A stretch of DNA of 64,000 nt from Chryseobacterium tructae (GTDB lineage Bacteria; Bacteroidota; Bacteroidia; Flavobacteriales; Weeksellaceae): contig NZ_JAUFQR010000001.1 in the NCBI RefSeq assembly GCF_030409875.1, forward strand, positions 2,480,001 through 2,544,000, read 5' to 3'. This document shows positions 1 to 9,107 of this stretch, piece after piece. The notes under the pieces are model-generated. The model ran no database searches. It had not been told where the DNA came from and saw only the letters and a program-made list of their open reading frames with translations. Both the position numbers and the translations under genes were made by a program. The stretch's first letter is position 1; each line of letters opens with the position of its first letter.

Positions 1-342
1 TTCAGTATTTATGCATTTTTAAACTTTGCAGATACTGATGCAAAAAAGCTTTTGAACTATCAATATGTCCAAAGACAGAAGTCGGAACTGGATACAGAAT
101 ATACTTCAGCGAGAAAAATTTTGAAGCATCAGAAAGATATTGATGAGCTGGATCAGAAGTATAAAGAGAGAGTACAGAGCTTTGCTCCAGACGTTGTAAA
201 AGGAAAAGATATGCTTACTGCAAGTCATTTTTCAGGATATTTTGCAGCAATTCTTATATTTTACGTAGTTTTGTCGGTGTTTTTCGGAGCATTTTTCAGA
301 ACAAGAAGTATCTATCAGCCCGAAGAAACAAATCAAGACTAA
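1..342 (+). CDS. DUF4199 domain-containing membrane protein, C-terminal part
   Basis: The reading frame is open from the first base, so this is the 3' end of a gene that starts outside the window; about 113 residues are visible. The visible part has a charged, probably coiled stretch (many K, E, D, Q) followed by one clear membrane segment (GYFAAILIFYVVLSVFFGAFF) near the C-terminus and a short polar tail. This matches the C-terminal end of DUF4199 proteins, small inner-membrane proteins of unknown function in Bacteroidota. It lies 16 bases before a GT2 glycosyltransferase, a neighbour pair I recall as common in Chryseobacterium, so the two are probably co-transcribed. Function is unknown; a role beside the glycosyltransferase is inference. 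Confidence 0.7.
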   Translation, partial: FSIYAFLNFADTDAKKLLNYQYVQRQKSELDTEYTSARKILKHQKDIDELDQKYKERVQSFAPDVVKGKDMLTASHFSGYFAAILIFYVVLSVFFGAFFRTRSIYQPEETNQD

Positions 343-358
343 TTTTTATTAAAATTAA

Positions 359-1308
359 ATGAACTTATCTATAGTTATTCCGTTACTGAACGAAGAAGAC
401 TCTCTGGAAGAGCTTTTTTCAAGAATTGATAAAGTCTGTCAAACCAGCAGTTTATCTTACGAGATTTGGTTTGTAGATGACGGAAGTACGGATTTATCGT
501 GGAGTATTATTGAGAACCTGAAAGTACAGTATCCTCAGATCCACGCTATTAAATTTCCAGAAATTATGGGAAATCTCAGGCACTTCATGCTGCCTTTGCA
601 AGAACAAACGGTGATGTAGTAATTACCATGGATGCCGACTTACAGGACTTTCCGGAAGAAATCCCTGAACTGTATAATATGATCATTCAGGACAATTACG
701 ATATTGTTTCCGGTTGGAAGAAAAAACGTTTTGATAATGTAATGACGAAAAATATTCCGTCAAAACTCTTCAATGCAGCAGCAAGAAAAGTTTCCGGGGT
801 TTATCTTCACGATTTCAACTGTGGTTTGAAAGCTTACAAAAAGCAAGTGGTAAAATCTGTAGATGTATATGGAGATATGCACCGCTACATTCCGGTATTA
901 GCTGCCAATGCAGGTTTCAGAAGAATTACGGAAAAAGAAGTACAGCATCAGGCAAGACCTTACGGGACTTCGAAATTCGGAACGGAGAGATTTGTAAGAG
1001 GATTTTTGGATCTGGTAACCCTTTGGTTTGTAAGCCGTTTTGGAGGAAGACCAATGCATTTCTTCGGAGCAGTAGGAACTGTAATGTTTATTTTAGGTTT
1101 CCTTTCAGCATTATGGCTGGGAGTATCCAAGCTGATTGATGTAGCCAGAGGAATCTATGGCCATTTAATCACCAATAATCCTTGGTTTTACATTGCTTTA
1201 ACCATGATGATTATGGGAACTTTGCTATTTGTAGCCGGATTCTTAGGAGAAATGATCATCAGAACCAACCGCGAGCATAAGAATTATAATATTGATGAAG
1301 TGATATAA
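359..1308 (+). CDS. GT2 family glycosyltransferase (DPM1/GtrB-like), apparent frameshift near 555
   Basis: Membrane glycosyltransferase of the polyprenyl-phosphate sugar transferase type: it probably moves a sugar from a nucleotide sugar to a lipid carrier at the inner membrane. The N-terminus has the GT-A start SIVIPLLNEE and the VDDGSTD motif (residues 39-45). After the break comes TMDADLQD with the catalytic and metal-binding acidic residues, and the C-terminus has two membrane helices (about 1060-1125 and 1180-1260). The frame breaks at the aaattt run at 551-556. Adding one T gives KFSRNYGKSQALHAAFARTNGD, the expected family sequence, joining both halves into about 316 residues. The stop overlaps the next start by one base. 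The sugar and acceptor cannot be read from sequence. Confidence 0.85.
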
Positions 1309-1697
1309 TGGAAGGACAATTACCCAAAATTTATTCTAAAAAAGTAATCTTAGGATTTTCTATTTTTCTATCAACACTCTTTGGTGGGGTTTTATTATAT
1401 CAGAATCTAACCGCAGTAAATAAGAAAAAAGAGGCCTATTTAGTATTGGGTGTTTCTATTATAATCACTATACTTTCCGGAATTATTGTGAGTATTCCTG
1501 AAAACCCTAAAAGTTCACTTGCCTATTTGTGTGGCCTTGCAGGGGGATCAATACTTTCGTATTACTTTGTTCCAAAGTACTTTTCGAATGAAGAACAATA
1601 TCCCAGAAAAGCAATTTGGAAACCGTTAATTGTAGCTATTATTTTGGTAGCAATTTTGGTTACTGCAGCAATATATTCGTTGCCTGCTGAAAATTAG
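1308..1697 (+). CDS. hypothetical four-helix membrane protein
   Basis: A 129-residue protein of unknown function with four predicted membrane helices: about residues 13-30, 42-62, 68-88 and 105-125. There is no signal peptide beyond the first helix and no recognisable catalytic motif. Its ATG overlaps the TAA of the glycosyltransferase by one base (TAATG), which indicates translational coupling and a shared transcript. A strong terminator hairpin follows 17 bases after its stop, so it is the last gene of this small operon. A role in the same lipid-linked sugar pathway is possible from position only. Confidence 0.75.
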   Translation: MEGQLPKIYSKKVILGFSIFLSTLFGGVLLYQNLTAVNKKKEAYLVLGVSIIITILSGIIVSIPENPKSSLAYLCGLAGGSILSYYFVPKYFSNEEQYPRKAIWKPLIVAIILVAILVTAAIYSLPAEN

Positions 1698-1714
1698 ACT
1701 GTATCAATATACAC

Positions 1715-1758
1715 AAAAAAATACCTCAGAAGTGATATGCTTTCTGGGGTATTTTTTT
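1715..1758 (+). terminator. Rho-independent terminator
   Basis: A seven-A run and tacctcagaa pair with ttctggggta followed by seven T (about 17 pairs, one G-T wobble) around a loop of about 10 bases. It closes the DUF4199/GT2/membrane-protein operon. Confidence 0.85.
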
Positions 1759-1792
1759 GATTCATACATTTATTTTCCGATATTAGTGTGAG

Positions 1793-2778
1793 ATGAAAAA
1801 CACACAAATGGAAAATATTAGAATTGAAATTAAAGATATTACCGATCTGGATTCCCTTTCCAGAGAATACGATATTTCTAAGGAAGAACTGATTGCCTTT
1901 CACAATCAGCATTGTGCTTTACACGAAATTATTCCGGGAAATCTACCGAAATACCTTAAATATATTTATATCCCTGCTGAAAAGAAAAGCAAATGGAAAG
2001 AGAAAAGCCTTCTCATTTCACAAATAACACTTCCCGATACCCTTGAAGAATCTACCTATGGTATATTGATTACGACTCTTCTTCCGGAGACAAAAATACA
2101 ATACCTTGTTGATATCCAAAGAAAAAGAGAGCTGATTGTATCCGTTGTCAGGAGAAAAATGTACATCAATGATCAGGAAATAGAATTGATGGTTGAAAAG
2201 CTAATGGAAACAGCAAGTGAGGCGCTCTATCCACTACAAATTTCTTTAAAAAAAGACGGAAGAACAGAAGAAATACTCAACGGAAATGAGATCAGAAAGC
2301 GGTGGAAGGAAGAATATTACCCCAAAATACAAGAATATTACGTAGGAGAGGCAGCAGATGAAATCATTGAGAAGTTAAACCGATTTTATGAAAAGATGAG
2401 CGGAAGTACAGAAGCATTGCATTACAATCTGTTTTATGCAACTTACTTTATACCGCTATACACTTCATATCCTGATTATCAGAAAGAAGAAATACTTAGC
2501 TTCTATTTCCTTCTCTGGGGAAGAGCATTTCTTATACAGCTGTTTTTTCGTTACAAAAAATGCTGACGGATCATGATCAAATTCTCATCCATGTAAAAGG
2601 AGAACAAGTAAATAGCCCCATTACGACGGATTTGAAGAAAGGTACTCTTGACCTTCTTTATCAACTTGATAGAGAGACAAAAAGTATTTCTTCGATCGTA
2701 GGGAGATTATCATCTTTTCATCAAAATAATGAAATTGATATTGTTATTGAAATATATCGGCAAGAATCTTATATTTGA
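1793..2778 (+). CDS. LysM-like N-terminal domain protein beside T6SS cargo, apparent frameshift near 2530
   Basis: About 328 residues once the frame is repaired. The N-terminal 55 residues read like a LysM module: an initial hydrophobic-acidic strand, DSLSREYDISKEELIAFHN, and a closing strand ending in IYIP. LysM domains bind peptidoglycan-type sugars or act as adaptor domains in phage and T6SS proteins. The rest is alpha/beta of unknown fold. The first frame ends at 2566 in a short out-of-family tail; the second frame, open upstream of 2560, continues TAVFSLQKMLTDHDQ. Adding one base near ttt-c-tt at 2528-2533 joins them. It lies directly upstream of the PAAR-like and lipase genes, so it may be an adaptor or chaperone for that cargo. 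The split and the LysM call are inference. Confidence 0.6.
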
Positions 2779-2955
2779 TATACCTAATCATTAAAATTAA
2801 TGGTATGAAATATATTGTGACCCTAAAAAAGGGCATACTTAAATTTCGACCTATTTTGTTACCGGAATAAGAAATTTCCAGAGCGAATGATCTATCCTTT
2901 AGATGGTTCATGTAAGCCTTAGAACAAAATAAAATTGTAAAAACACAAAAACACA

Positions 2956-3432
2956 ATGAGCGAGAAACATTTAGTATGCCAGGGGGCTATATGTAAATGC
3001 CAGTTCGGCACGGCTCCGGATAAGTTGCTGGTGAAAACCCAGAGCAAACGATACATTAACGATAAGGATGGCAGTAGTAAACTGACGGCTACTCACGTAG
3101 ATATTGGTAAAACTTTCGAGAAAAATACCTTTGGAAGTTGTGCTAAAATGAACAACAATCCTTGTCAGGTTACCATCACCCAATGGAGCGGTTATTATCA
3201 GAACATTACACTGGAAGATAATGGGGGGAAAGCTCTGTTGGAAGACAGTAAAGCGACCTGTCCGATAGGAAGCCCGGATTGTATTACCATTATCAACCAT
3301 GGACAAACAGCGGAAATTTCGCAACAAAACACAAATAATGCACGTTCCGAGGTGCTTGCAGAAATATTTCCGTTTGTTGATTTGAAGAAAGAAGAAGTTG
3401 TAGAGGAGGAAGAGGATATCGTTAAACTTTAA
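2956..3432 (+). CDS. DUF4280 PAAR-like protein, probable T6SS spike tip
   Basis: A 158-residue protein matching the DUF4280 (PAAR-like) family in Bacteroidota, thought to cap the VgrG spike and carry effectors. It starts with the family signature: a short hydrophobic strand, then C8, C13 and C15 in VCQGAICKCQFG. A TATHVDIG segment, FGSCAKMNNNPC, and CPIGSPDCITIINHGQ follow, so the conserved cysteines and the C-terminal GQ motif are all present. The last 25 residues are an acidic tail (VVEEEEDIV). It is followed 8 bases later by the DUF2235 lipase gene, the usual order for a tip protein loading its effector. No signal peptide is present, as expected for a cytoplasmically loaded T6SS part. Confidence 0.85.
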   Translation: MSEKHLVCQGAICKCQFGTAPDKLLVKTQSKRYINDKDGSSKLTATHVDIGKTFEKNTFGSCAKMNNNPCQVTITQWSGYYQNITLEDNGGKALLEDSKATCPIGSPDCITIINHGQTAEISQQNTNNARSEVLAEIFPFVDLKKEEVVEEEEDIVKL

Positions 3433-3440
3433 AAAATACA

Positions 3441-5416
3441 TTGATGAAAATTATAGGAGAAACAAGACCTCTTACTTATAAATTATACAACTACAGCCTG
3501 CTGGCCATCACAGGAAATCCTAAAGTAAAAGAATGGAAAATAGAATACAACGGTAAGATACTATCGACCAACGCTGCGGGAATTTTTAAATTTCATCCCA
3601 ATCTGGCAGGAAAGAAAGTAAGACTTATTGCTGTCGTTACTCAGAATAGTAAAAATACTGAATATTCTATTGATTTATACGTTCTTTTGGGAAATCCAAA
3701 AATTCTATCCATAGAATGGCAGGATTTCAGAGGTAAACCCATAGGAAAAAGGAAGGTGGGGTATCTGGATAAAATACGATTAGCCATTAAAACAATCAAT
3801 ATCCCAAAAGGGGATTCCCTGAAAATATCCGTGTATGAAGATGATACTACTGGAGACCGTACAATGGGAGTGTATACGACCAGTGGCGTAGATGATAAAG
3901 GATTTGCCTATCTGTATTTTAATCAACTCAGTCTTTATCAGGATGCTCTGAACAAAAAGATTGGATTGATGAAAGCGAACATGAGTATTATATCAAGGTA
4001 AAATATGAAAATTATATCAACCGTACAGAAGAAAAAATACAGCTAGTTGTACAAAATGAGCTCGTACAGCATGTTGATAAGCCGCAACCAACGAATAAGC
4101 CTGTCGTAGTTGCTGCACCCGATAAAAAGCCTAAACAAAACGATAAAGTGAAAAAAAATGTAGTTTTCAATATGTTCTTTGATGGAACCATGAACAATAT
4201 GACTAATACTACGGAAAGGATTGGAAAAACAGATGTTTATAACAGGAAAAGTAATAAAAAAGATGATAGTTATACTAATTTCTACTCCAATGTGGCTTTA
4301 TTGTATATGAATAATGATGTTAAAGAAAATGAAGATATTATTAAAATTTATACAGAAGGGATAGGTACGGAAGATAAGAAAATGGATCAGACCTTTCCGG
4401 GGGGAGCATTGGGTACGGGTATCGCTATTTACATGAGGGGTATTAAGGATAAAGTACAGCGGGGAATACAACAAATGAAGGATTTTGCCGATAAAAAATA
4501 TTTCGATAAAGGTGTATCTATTGGAAAGGTCACGATCAATGTATTTGGCTTTAGTCGTGGCGCAGCTGCCGCAAGGTATTTTTTGTCTCAAGATTCATTA
4601 ATCATGATTAAGCTGAATTTAAAAAGTTTTCAAGATATTACCTTTAACTTTATTGGTTTGTTTGATACCGTTGCATCTTATGGTATCCTCCATTTAAATG
4701 ATGTTATAGAGCTTCAGTTGAAATTAAAAAATAGAGCAAAAAAGATAGTACAATTAGCTGCTGCTGATGAATACAGGAATAATTTTAAATTGACTAATAT
4801 TGATAGTTCTGTAAAAGCGGGTGTAGGATATCAGCTTACCATGCCTGGAGTACATTCGGATATTGGCGGGGGCTATAGCGAAGTAAGTGACGAAAAAAGA
4901 TATTTAGGAGAATACATGGTATATGGAGATAATGACATTACAGCAAAAAAAGAACTTGAAAAAATAAAAAAACGCTATATTGAAGAAGGATGGTATCAGC
5001 CGGAGCAGTTTATGATTACAAAAGAACTTAAAACCAATTTTTCTAAACTGTATAATCTTTCTTACAGTCATTTATATACATTATATGGAGTAAGAAAAGG
5101 GTTGTCTAATAGCTACCAATATATTCCTTTTGCAATTATGAAAACATTTTGTGAGAAGCATGGAAAAATGGTATTTAAAAAAACAACTGATAACATATAT
5201 ACCGTATCAAAAGAATTACAAACTGTAAAGGGAGAGTTGTATGATTATGCAATTAAAAACGATGGTATTAATTCTCTTGCAGTTACGCTTCCTAAAGAGC
5301 AATTAATGTGGGTTCGAAATAAATATCTTCATCGTTCAAATAAAGATGATGAGACATTTAAAATGGATGGACGTTATGTAAACGGAAAACCAGAAAGAGA
5401 TATTTTAAAAGGTTAA
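3441..5416 (+). CDS. DUF2235 (Tle-type) T6SS lipase effector with long N-terminal domain, apparent frameshift near 3956
   Basis: Probable T6SS phospholipase effector of about 658 residues. The C-terminal 420 residues are a DUF2235 alpha/beta hydrolase: FFDGTMNN near its start, the nucleophile elbow GFSRG (Ser codon 4553-4555), IGLFDTVAS, and PGVHSDIGGGYSE, the region that holds the acid and histidine. Upstream are about 200 residues of beta-rich sequence (GETRPLTYKLYNYSLLAITG onward), then a Lys/Pro/Gln linker. The frame breaks in the A5 run at 3954-3958; one added A gives NKKDWIDESEHEYYIKVKYE and reads straight through, so the GTG at 4148 is not a real start. It follows the PAAR-like gene and precedes two lipoproteins that are likely immunity proteins. 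Substrate specificity is unknown. Confidence 0.85.
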
Positions 5417-5425
5417 AAAAATATT

Positions 5426-6535
5426 ATGAAAAAGTTATTAGGACTATTACTGATAATTGGGCTGTTAGTTAATAGTTGCGAAAAAATAGACAATATGAAC
5501 AATAGGTACGAATGGCTGACTTTGACAACTGCCGATATGGGATATCCAATGGAAATAAAAGGAGGTACTTTCTATGATGAAAAATATGAAGATATTGCAG
5601 GCATTCCTGCTGATATGACTTTATCGTCTCAATGGTGGAGTGGCGATTCTGGAGTAGTTATAGCTGGAGATCAATATCGTCCTGTTCCTTTTGGTATGAA
5701 GATCAGATGGTTTTCTTATGCAGAAGACAAGTTTTATGAAGGTGATTTTAAGTTGGATTATGAAAAATTGTCTAGCCTATTTAAGGAAGGGTTAAAATGT
5801 AAGGAAAGTTCTAATTATAAATATTTTAAAGTATCTATTGCTCCTGGAGGACAAGTATTCCTTTATTTACTGGGTGGCAATTCTCTTTTGGTGGGAAGTT
5901 ATCAGGCTAAGGAATATGTTGTTAATGATTTTAAAAAAGAAATGCATCTGCCTTTGCATACAGAAATTACAAGGAATGAATTGGTAAACCTTAATATAAA
6001 AGAGATGCCTCTTCAAACCCAACAGGAAATTTCAGAAAAAAGAATCAATACCAAGATTTGGAAAGATATAAACCTTCATTATCCATGGAAATATACTTTT
6101 AAAGTAGCTGACTTTAACAATTCTTTTGATTTGAAAAAACAGAAAATGGGGGTTGATTATATTAATGGTGAGGAAGCATGGTGTATCTCTGACGTAGATT
6201 ACTTGACACAGTCCTCTCCCAAAGCTATTCCATTAGAGATCGATGGAGAATTTGAAACATCAGCGGGAAGAAAATTTACTATTCGTATTTATCCTGGGAA
6301 TGTAAATAGACAAGAACCTAAGATGCAGCCTTATGAGATAAGGAGGGGTCGCGAGCAGGAACTGGTGAAGTTGTTTAAAGATTTTTATACAAAAATAGGA
6401 AAGAAGGATTTTGAGATCCACTTAAAACTTTCACCAGATTTTAAAACTGGTAAAGTATATCTTAAGAAAGACAATGTAGAGCAGGAAATCCCTAAGGTAC
6501 AAGTAGATATTTTTGATATGACATTTGATCAATGA
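5426..6535 (+). CDS. DUF2931 lipoprotein, probable lipase immunity protein (copy 1)
   Basis: A 369-residue lipoprotein: hydrophobic signal, lipobox LVNSC (Cys18), then WLTLTTADMGYPMEI and WFSYAEDKFYEGDFKLDYEKL, the hallmark of DUF2931. DUF2931 proteins often sit next to T6SS lipase or PAAR genes, and a periplasmic or outer-membrane-anchored immunity role is the natural reading because the target lipids lie there. It starts 10 bases after the effector stop and overlaps the second copy by ATGA. It is close to copy 2 over most of its length, but a central stretch (about residues 165-192) is unrelated. The immunity role is inferred from position and localisation. Confidence 0.8.
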   Translation: MKKLLGLLLIIGLLVNSCEKIDNMNNRYEWLTLTTADMGYPMEIKGGTFYDEKYEDIAGIPADMTLSSQWWSGDSGVVIAGDQYRPVPFGMKIRWFSYAEDKFYEGDFKLDYEKLSSLFKEGLKCKESSNYKYFKVSIAPGGQVFLYLLGGNSLLVGSYQAKEYVVNDFKKEMHLPLHTEITRNELVNLNIKEMPLQTQQEISEKRINTKIWKDINLHYPWKYTFKVADFNNSFDLKKQKMGVDYINGEEAWCISDVDYLTQSSPKAIPLEIDGEFETSAGRKFTIRIYPGNVNRQEPKMQPYEIRRGREQELVKLFKDFYTKIGKKDFEIHLKLSPDFKTGKVYLKKDNVEQEIPKVQVDIFDMTFDQ

Positions 6536-7641
6536 TAAATAAGCTATTCCCAATATTACTCTCATTATTGATTGTTTTGCAATTTTTTAGTTGCGAAAAA
6601 ATAAATAATATGAACAATAAGTACGAATGGCTGACTTTGACAACTGCCGATATGGGATATAATATGGAGATTGTAGATGGATCTTTTTATGATAATAAAG
6701 GAGAAGAAATCGCTGGAATTCCTAGTAGACAGGTTCTGCAATCTCAATGGTGGAATGGAGATTCCGGAGTTATGATTGTAGGAGAACAATATCGACCCAT
6801 TCCTTTCGGTATGAAAATCAGATGGTTTTCTTATGCGGAAGATAAGTTTTATGAAGGCGATTTTAAATTGGATTATGAAAAACTGTCGAAGCTATTTAAG
6901 GAAGGATTAAACTGTAAAGAAAGTTCCAATTATAAATATTTTAAAATAGCCCTTGCTCCTGGTGGGCAGGTATTTCTTTATTTACTGGGAGGGAATTCTC
7001 TCTTAGTTGGTGATTTTTTAGCGAAAGAAAGCCATTCGTTGCAATGGACTGATCTTGGAAATAAAAGTAATGAACAAAGGAATAATGCGGTAAAACATTT
7101 TCAAGGTGAAATGCCTCTTCAAACGCAGCAGGAAATTTCAGAAAAAAGAATCAATACCCAGATTTGGAAAGATATAAACCTTCATTATCCCTGGAGCTAT
7201 ACTTTTAAGGTAGCTGACTTTAACAATTCTTTTGAAATAAAAGAAAAGGATATAATAATTAACTATATCAATGGAGAAAATGCTCGATGTATTTCTGGAA
7301 TAGATTACTTAACCAAGCCATCTCCCAAAGCGATCCCATTGGAGATCGATGGTGAATTTGAAACTTCAGCCGGCAGGAAATTTACCATTCGTATTTATTC
7401 AGGCAATGTAAATGGAGAAGAACCCCAAAAACAAACGTACGAGGTGCAAAGAGGTCGCGAGCAGGAACTGGTAAAACTGTTTAAAGATTTTTATGAAAAG
7501 GTTGGGAAGAAAGATTTTGAAATTCATCTAAAACTATCACCAGATTTTAAAACCGGTAAAGTATATCTTAAGAAAGATAATATAGAGCAGGAAATCCCTA
7601 AAGTACAGGTGGATATTTTCGATATGACATTTGATCAATGA
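6532..7641 (+). CDS. DUF2931 lipoprotein, probable lipase immunity protein (copy 2)
   Basis: Second tandem paralogue, also 369 residues, with lipobox FFSC and the same DUF2931 core (WWNGDSGVMIVGEQYRPIPFG; WFSYAEDKFYEGDFKLDYEK). The last 180 residues are nearly identical to copy 1, while residues about 163-190 differ completely. This mosaic pattern fits duplication followed by divergence or gene conversion. The ATG overlaps copy 1's TGA, so the two are translationally coupled. Having two may widen protection to related effectors; the array carries a broken third copy directly downstream. Confidence 0.8.
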   Translation: MINKLFPILLSLLIVLQFFSCEKINNMNNKYEWLTLTTADMGYNMEIVDGSFYDNKGEEIAGIPSRQVLQSQWWNGDSGVMIVGEQYRPIPFGMKIRWFSYAEDKFYEGDFKLDYEKLSKLFKEGLNCKESSNYKYFKIALAPGGQVFLYLLGGNSLLVGDFLAKESHSLQWTDLGNKSNEQRNNAVKHFQGEMPLQTQQEISEKRINTQIWKDINLHYPWSYTFKVADFNNSFEIKEKDIIINYINGENARCISGIDYLTKPSPKAIPLEIDGEFETSAGRKFTIRIYSGNVNGEEPQKQTYEVQRGREQELVKLFKDFYEKVGKKDFEIHLKLSPDFKTGKVYLKKDNIEQEIPKVQVDIFDMTFDQ

Positions 7642-7706
7642 TAAATAAGCTATTTCCAATATTACTCTCATTATTGATTAGAGAGCTTTGCGTTAAAATT
7701 AAATAA
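7622..7706 (+). pseudogene. 5' stub of a third DUF2931 copy
   Basis: Bases 7622-7679 repeat 6516-6573 almost exactly: the end of one DUF2931 gene, the ATGA overlap and the first 14 codons of the next. The stub starts at ATG 7638, reads MINKLFPILLSLLI like copy 2, then turns into unrelated RELCVKIK and stops at 7706, before any lipobox. It is the remains of a third array member lost by deletion or never completed by duplication. Confidence 0.8.
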
Positions 7707-7733
7707 GTCCTATATAAAGAATATAAAGAGAGG

Positions 7734-7760
7734 CACCCTTAGAAAATAGGGTGTTTTTTA
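7734..7760 (+). terminator. Rho-independent terminator after the immunity array
   Basis: Stem caccct / agggtg with an eight-base loop and a T6 tail, placed after the immunity array and the stub. Confidence 0.7.
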
Positions 7761-7799
7761 TTTATTTTTACGCCGAATATAACCCTTAAATAATATTAA

Positions 7800-8198
7800 A
7801 TGCCTAATGTACAAAGACTGTTTGCTGTTATATTTCTATTGTCTATATCCTCATGTTCATCCAAAAGATTGATAGGTTCATGGGAATTTATAGAACTATA
7901 TGAAGGAACAGTGCCAAAGATTGATACCTTGAAAAACAAACAGAATCATTCCAAGTACGGAACAGGCATTTTGAGTTTTCATCAAAATAATTCTTTTGAC
8001 TCCAGAGACCTTACAGGAAATTACCAAAGTAAAAATAACCTGGTGAAAATGAAATACAGTGAAGGTAAAGATACAGTACAAATGAAAATCTCCTATATCA
8101 ATAAAGACTATTTGCTGTTGTCATCAATGTCTGAGAAACCTTATACATGGTTTTATAAAAGAATAAAATACAAAAAACAGCTTCCACCTGAAAACTGA
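7800..8198 (+). CDS. hypothetical lipocalin-like lipoprotein
   Basis: A 132-residue exported protein with a short signal ending in a lipobox (SISSC, Cys19). After it comes LIGSWEF, the short G-x-W motif typical of small lipocalin-like lipoproteins in Bacteroidota, followed by beta-strand-rich sequence (TGILSFHQNNSF, VQMKISYINKDYLLL, YTWFYKRIKY). Function and ligand are unknown. It lies just after the T6SS cargo module but behind a terminator, so it is likely transcribed on its own. Membership in the immunity group cannot be excluded but has no support beyond proximity. Confidence 0.65.
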   Translation: MPNVQRLFAVIFLLSISSCSSKRLIGSWEFIELYEGTVPKIDTLKNKQNHSKYGTGILSFHQNNSFDSRDLTGNYQSKNNLVKMKYSEGKDTVQMKISYINKDYLLLSSMSEKPYTWFYKRIKYKKQLPPEN

Positions 8199-8349
8199 AA
8201 AATTGAATATTATCAGGTATTTTATTGCCAAAAGACAAAGATTTTTAGAAATTTTAATCCTATTTTTGTTAAAAGATATTGTTGAAAGCCCTGAAAACTT
8301 TCAATAAAGCAGATCATAATGATCATCAGTAGAATATTTAAAATTAAAT

Positions 8350-9051
8350 ATGAAAAAAGTACTATACACATTGATGCTGGTTGCCGTAGTTTCCTGCGGG
8401 AAAGTTTCCCCAAAAGGAAATATTGAAAAGAAAGATGTGGACGTTCCGGAATTTGTAAACCTGGATCTGGATGGTAAATTCCGTGTATTTTATGCCAGAG
8501 GGGAAAAGAACTTCGTGGAAATAGAGACCTATCCTAACGTAGCCAGTAATTTGGATGTAGATGTAAAGGATAAAACCCTTACCATCAAAGAAAAAAGAGG
8601 AACAAAAGGTGTTGATTTTTACAATGTAACGATCTATTCAAAATATAACCTTGAAAAAGTAGCTGTTTCAGACTCCGTTGAAGTAAATATTTCAAGTGAA
8701 ATTAAAACCGATAATTTCAGACTGAATATGAAAAACAATGCAAGCTTCATGGGATCTGTCAATACAAGAAGGGCAGAAGTGGAAATGCATAACAGAAGCC
8801 GTGCCAACTTTTTAGGATTAACCAAAGATGCCGTGATCAAGATTTCAGATACAGCAAGCTTAATTGCTCCTTACTGGAAAATTACCAACCTGAATATCGA
8901 TTCTAAAAATGGAAACTATGCTGAGGTAAATGTAAAAGACTCTTTAAAAGGAAATATCCAGAACACGGCAAAATTCATCTACTATAATGATCCGATCAAA
9001 GCATTTAAAGTAGAGAAAACAACTAAGGTTGAAAATAAAAAACTGGATTAA
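8350..9051 (+). CDS. GIN-domain (DUF2807) lipoprotein
   Basis: A 233-residue lipoprotein: signal with lipobox VVSC (Cys16), then a head-GIN domain (DUF2807). The family pattern is clear: FRVFYARGEKNFVEIETYPNV, DVKDKTLTIKEKRG, VTIYSKYNLEKVAVSDSVEV and repeated short beta turns toward the C-terminus that suggest a beta-helix-like solenoid. DUF2807 proteins are envelope proteins of unknown function widespread in Bacteroidota. It is followed 56 bases later by the phosphohexomutase gene. No catalytic residues are evident. Confidence 0.85.
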   Translation: MKKVLYTLMLVAVVSCGKVSPKGNIEKKDVDVPEFVNLDLDGKFRVFYARGEKNFVEIETYPNVASNLDVDVKDKTLTIKEKRGTKGVDFYNVTIYSKYNLEKVAVSDSVEVNISSEIKTDNFRLNMKNNASFMGSVNTRRAEVEMHNRSRANFLGLTKDAVIKISDTASLIAPYWKITNLNIDSKNGNYAEVNVKDSLKGNIQNTAKFIYYNDPIKAFKVEKTTKVENKKLD

Positions 9052-9107
9052 AACAGTAAAATTTAAACGAGAACTTTACGAACTATAAAAAAGAACAACA
9101 TACAAAT

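Noticed and set aside
2560..2778. A separate small gene after the LysM-like protein
   Set aside because: Its frame is open upstream of the ATG and joins the preceding gene with one added base; the ATG has no ribosome-binding context.
4148..5416. Tle lipase starting at the GTG
   Set aside because: The same frame is open upstream and continues a Lys/Pro linker, so the gene starts at 3441.
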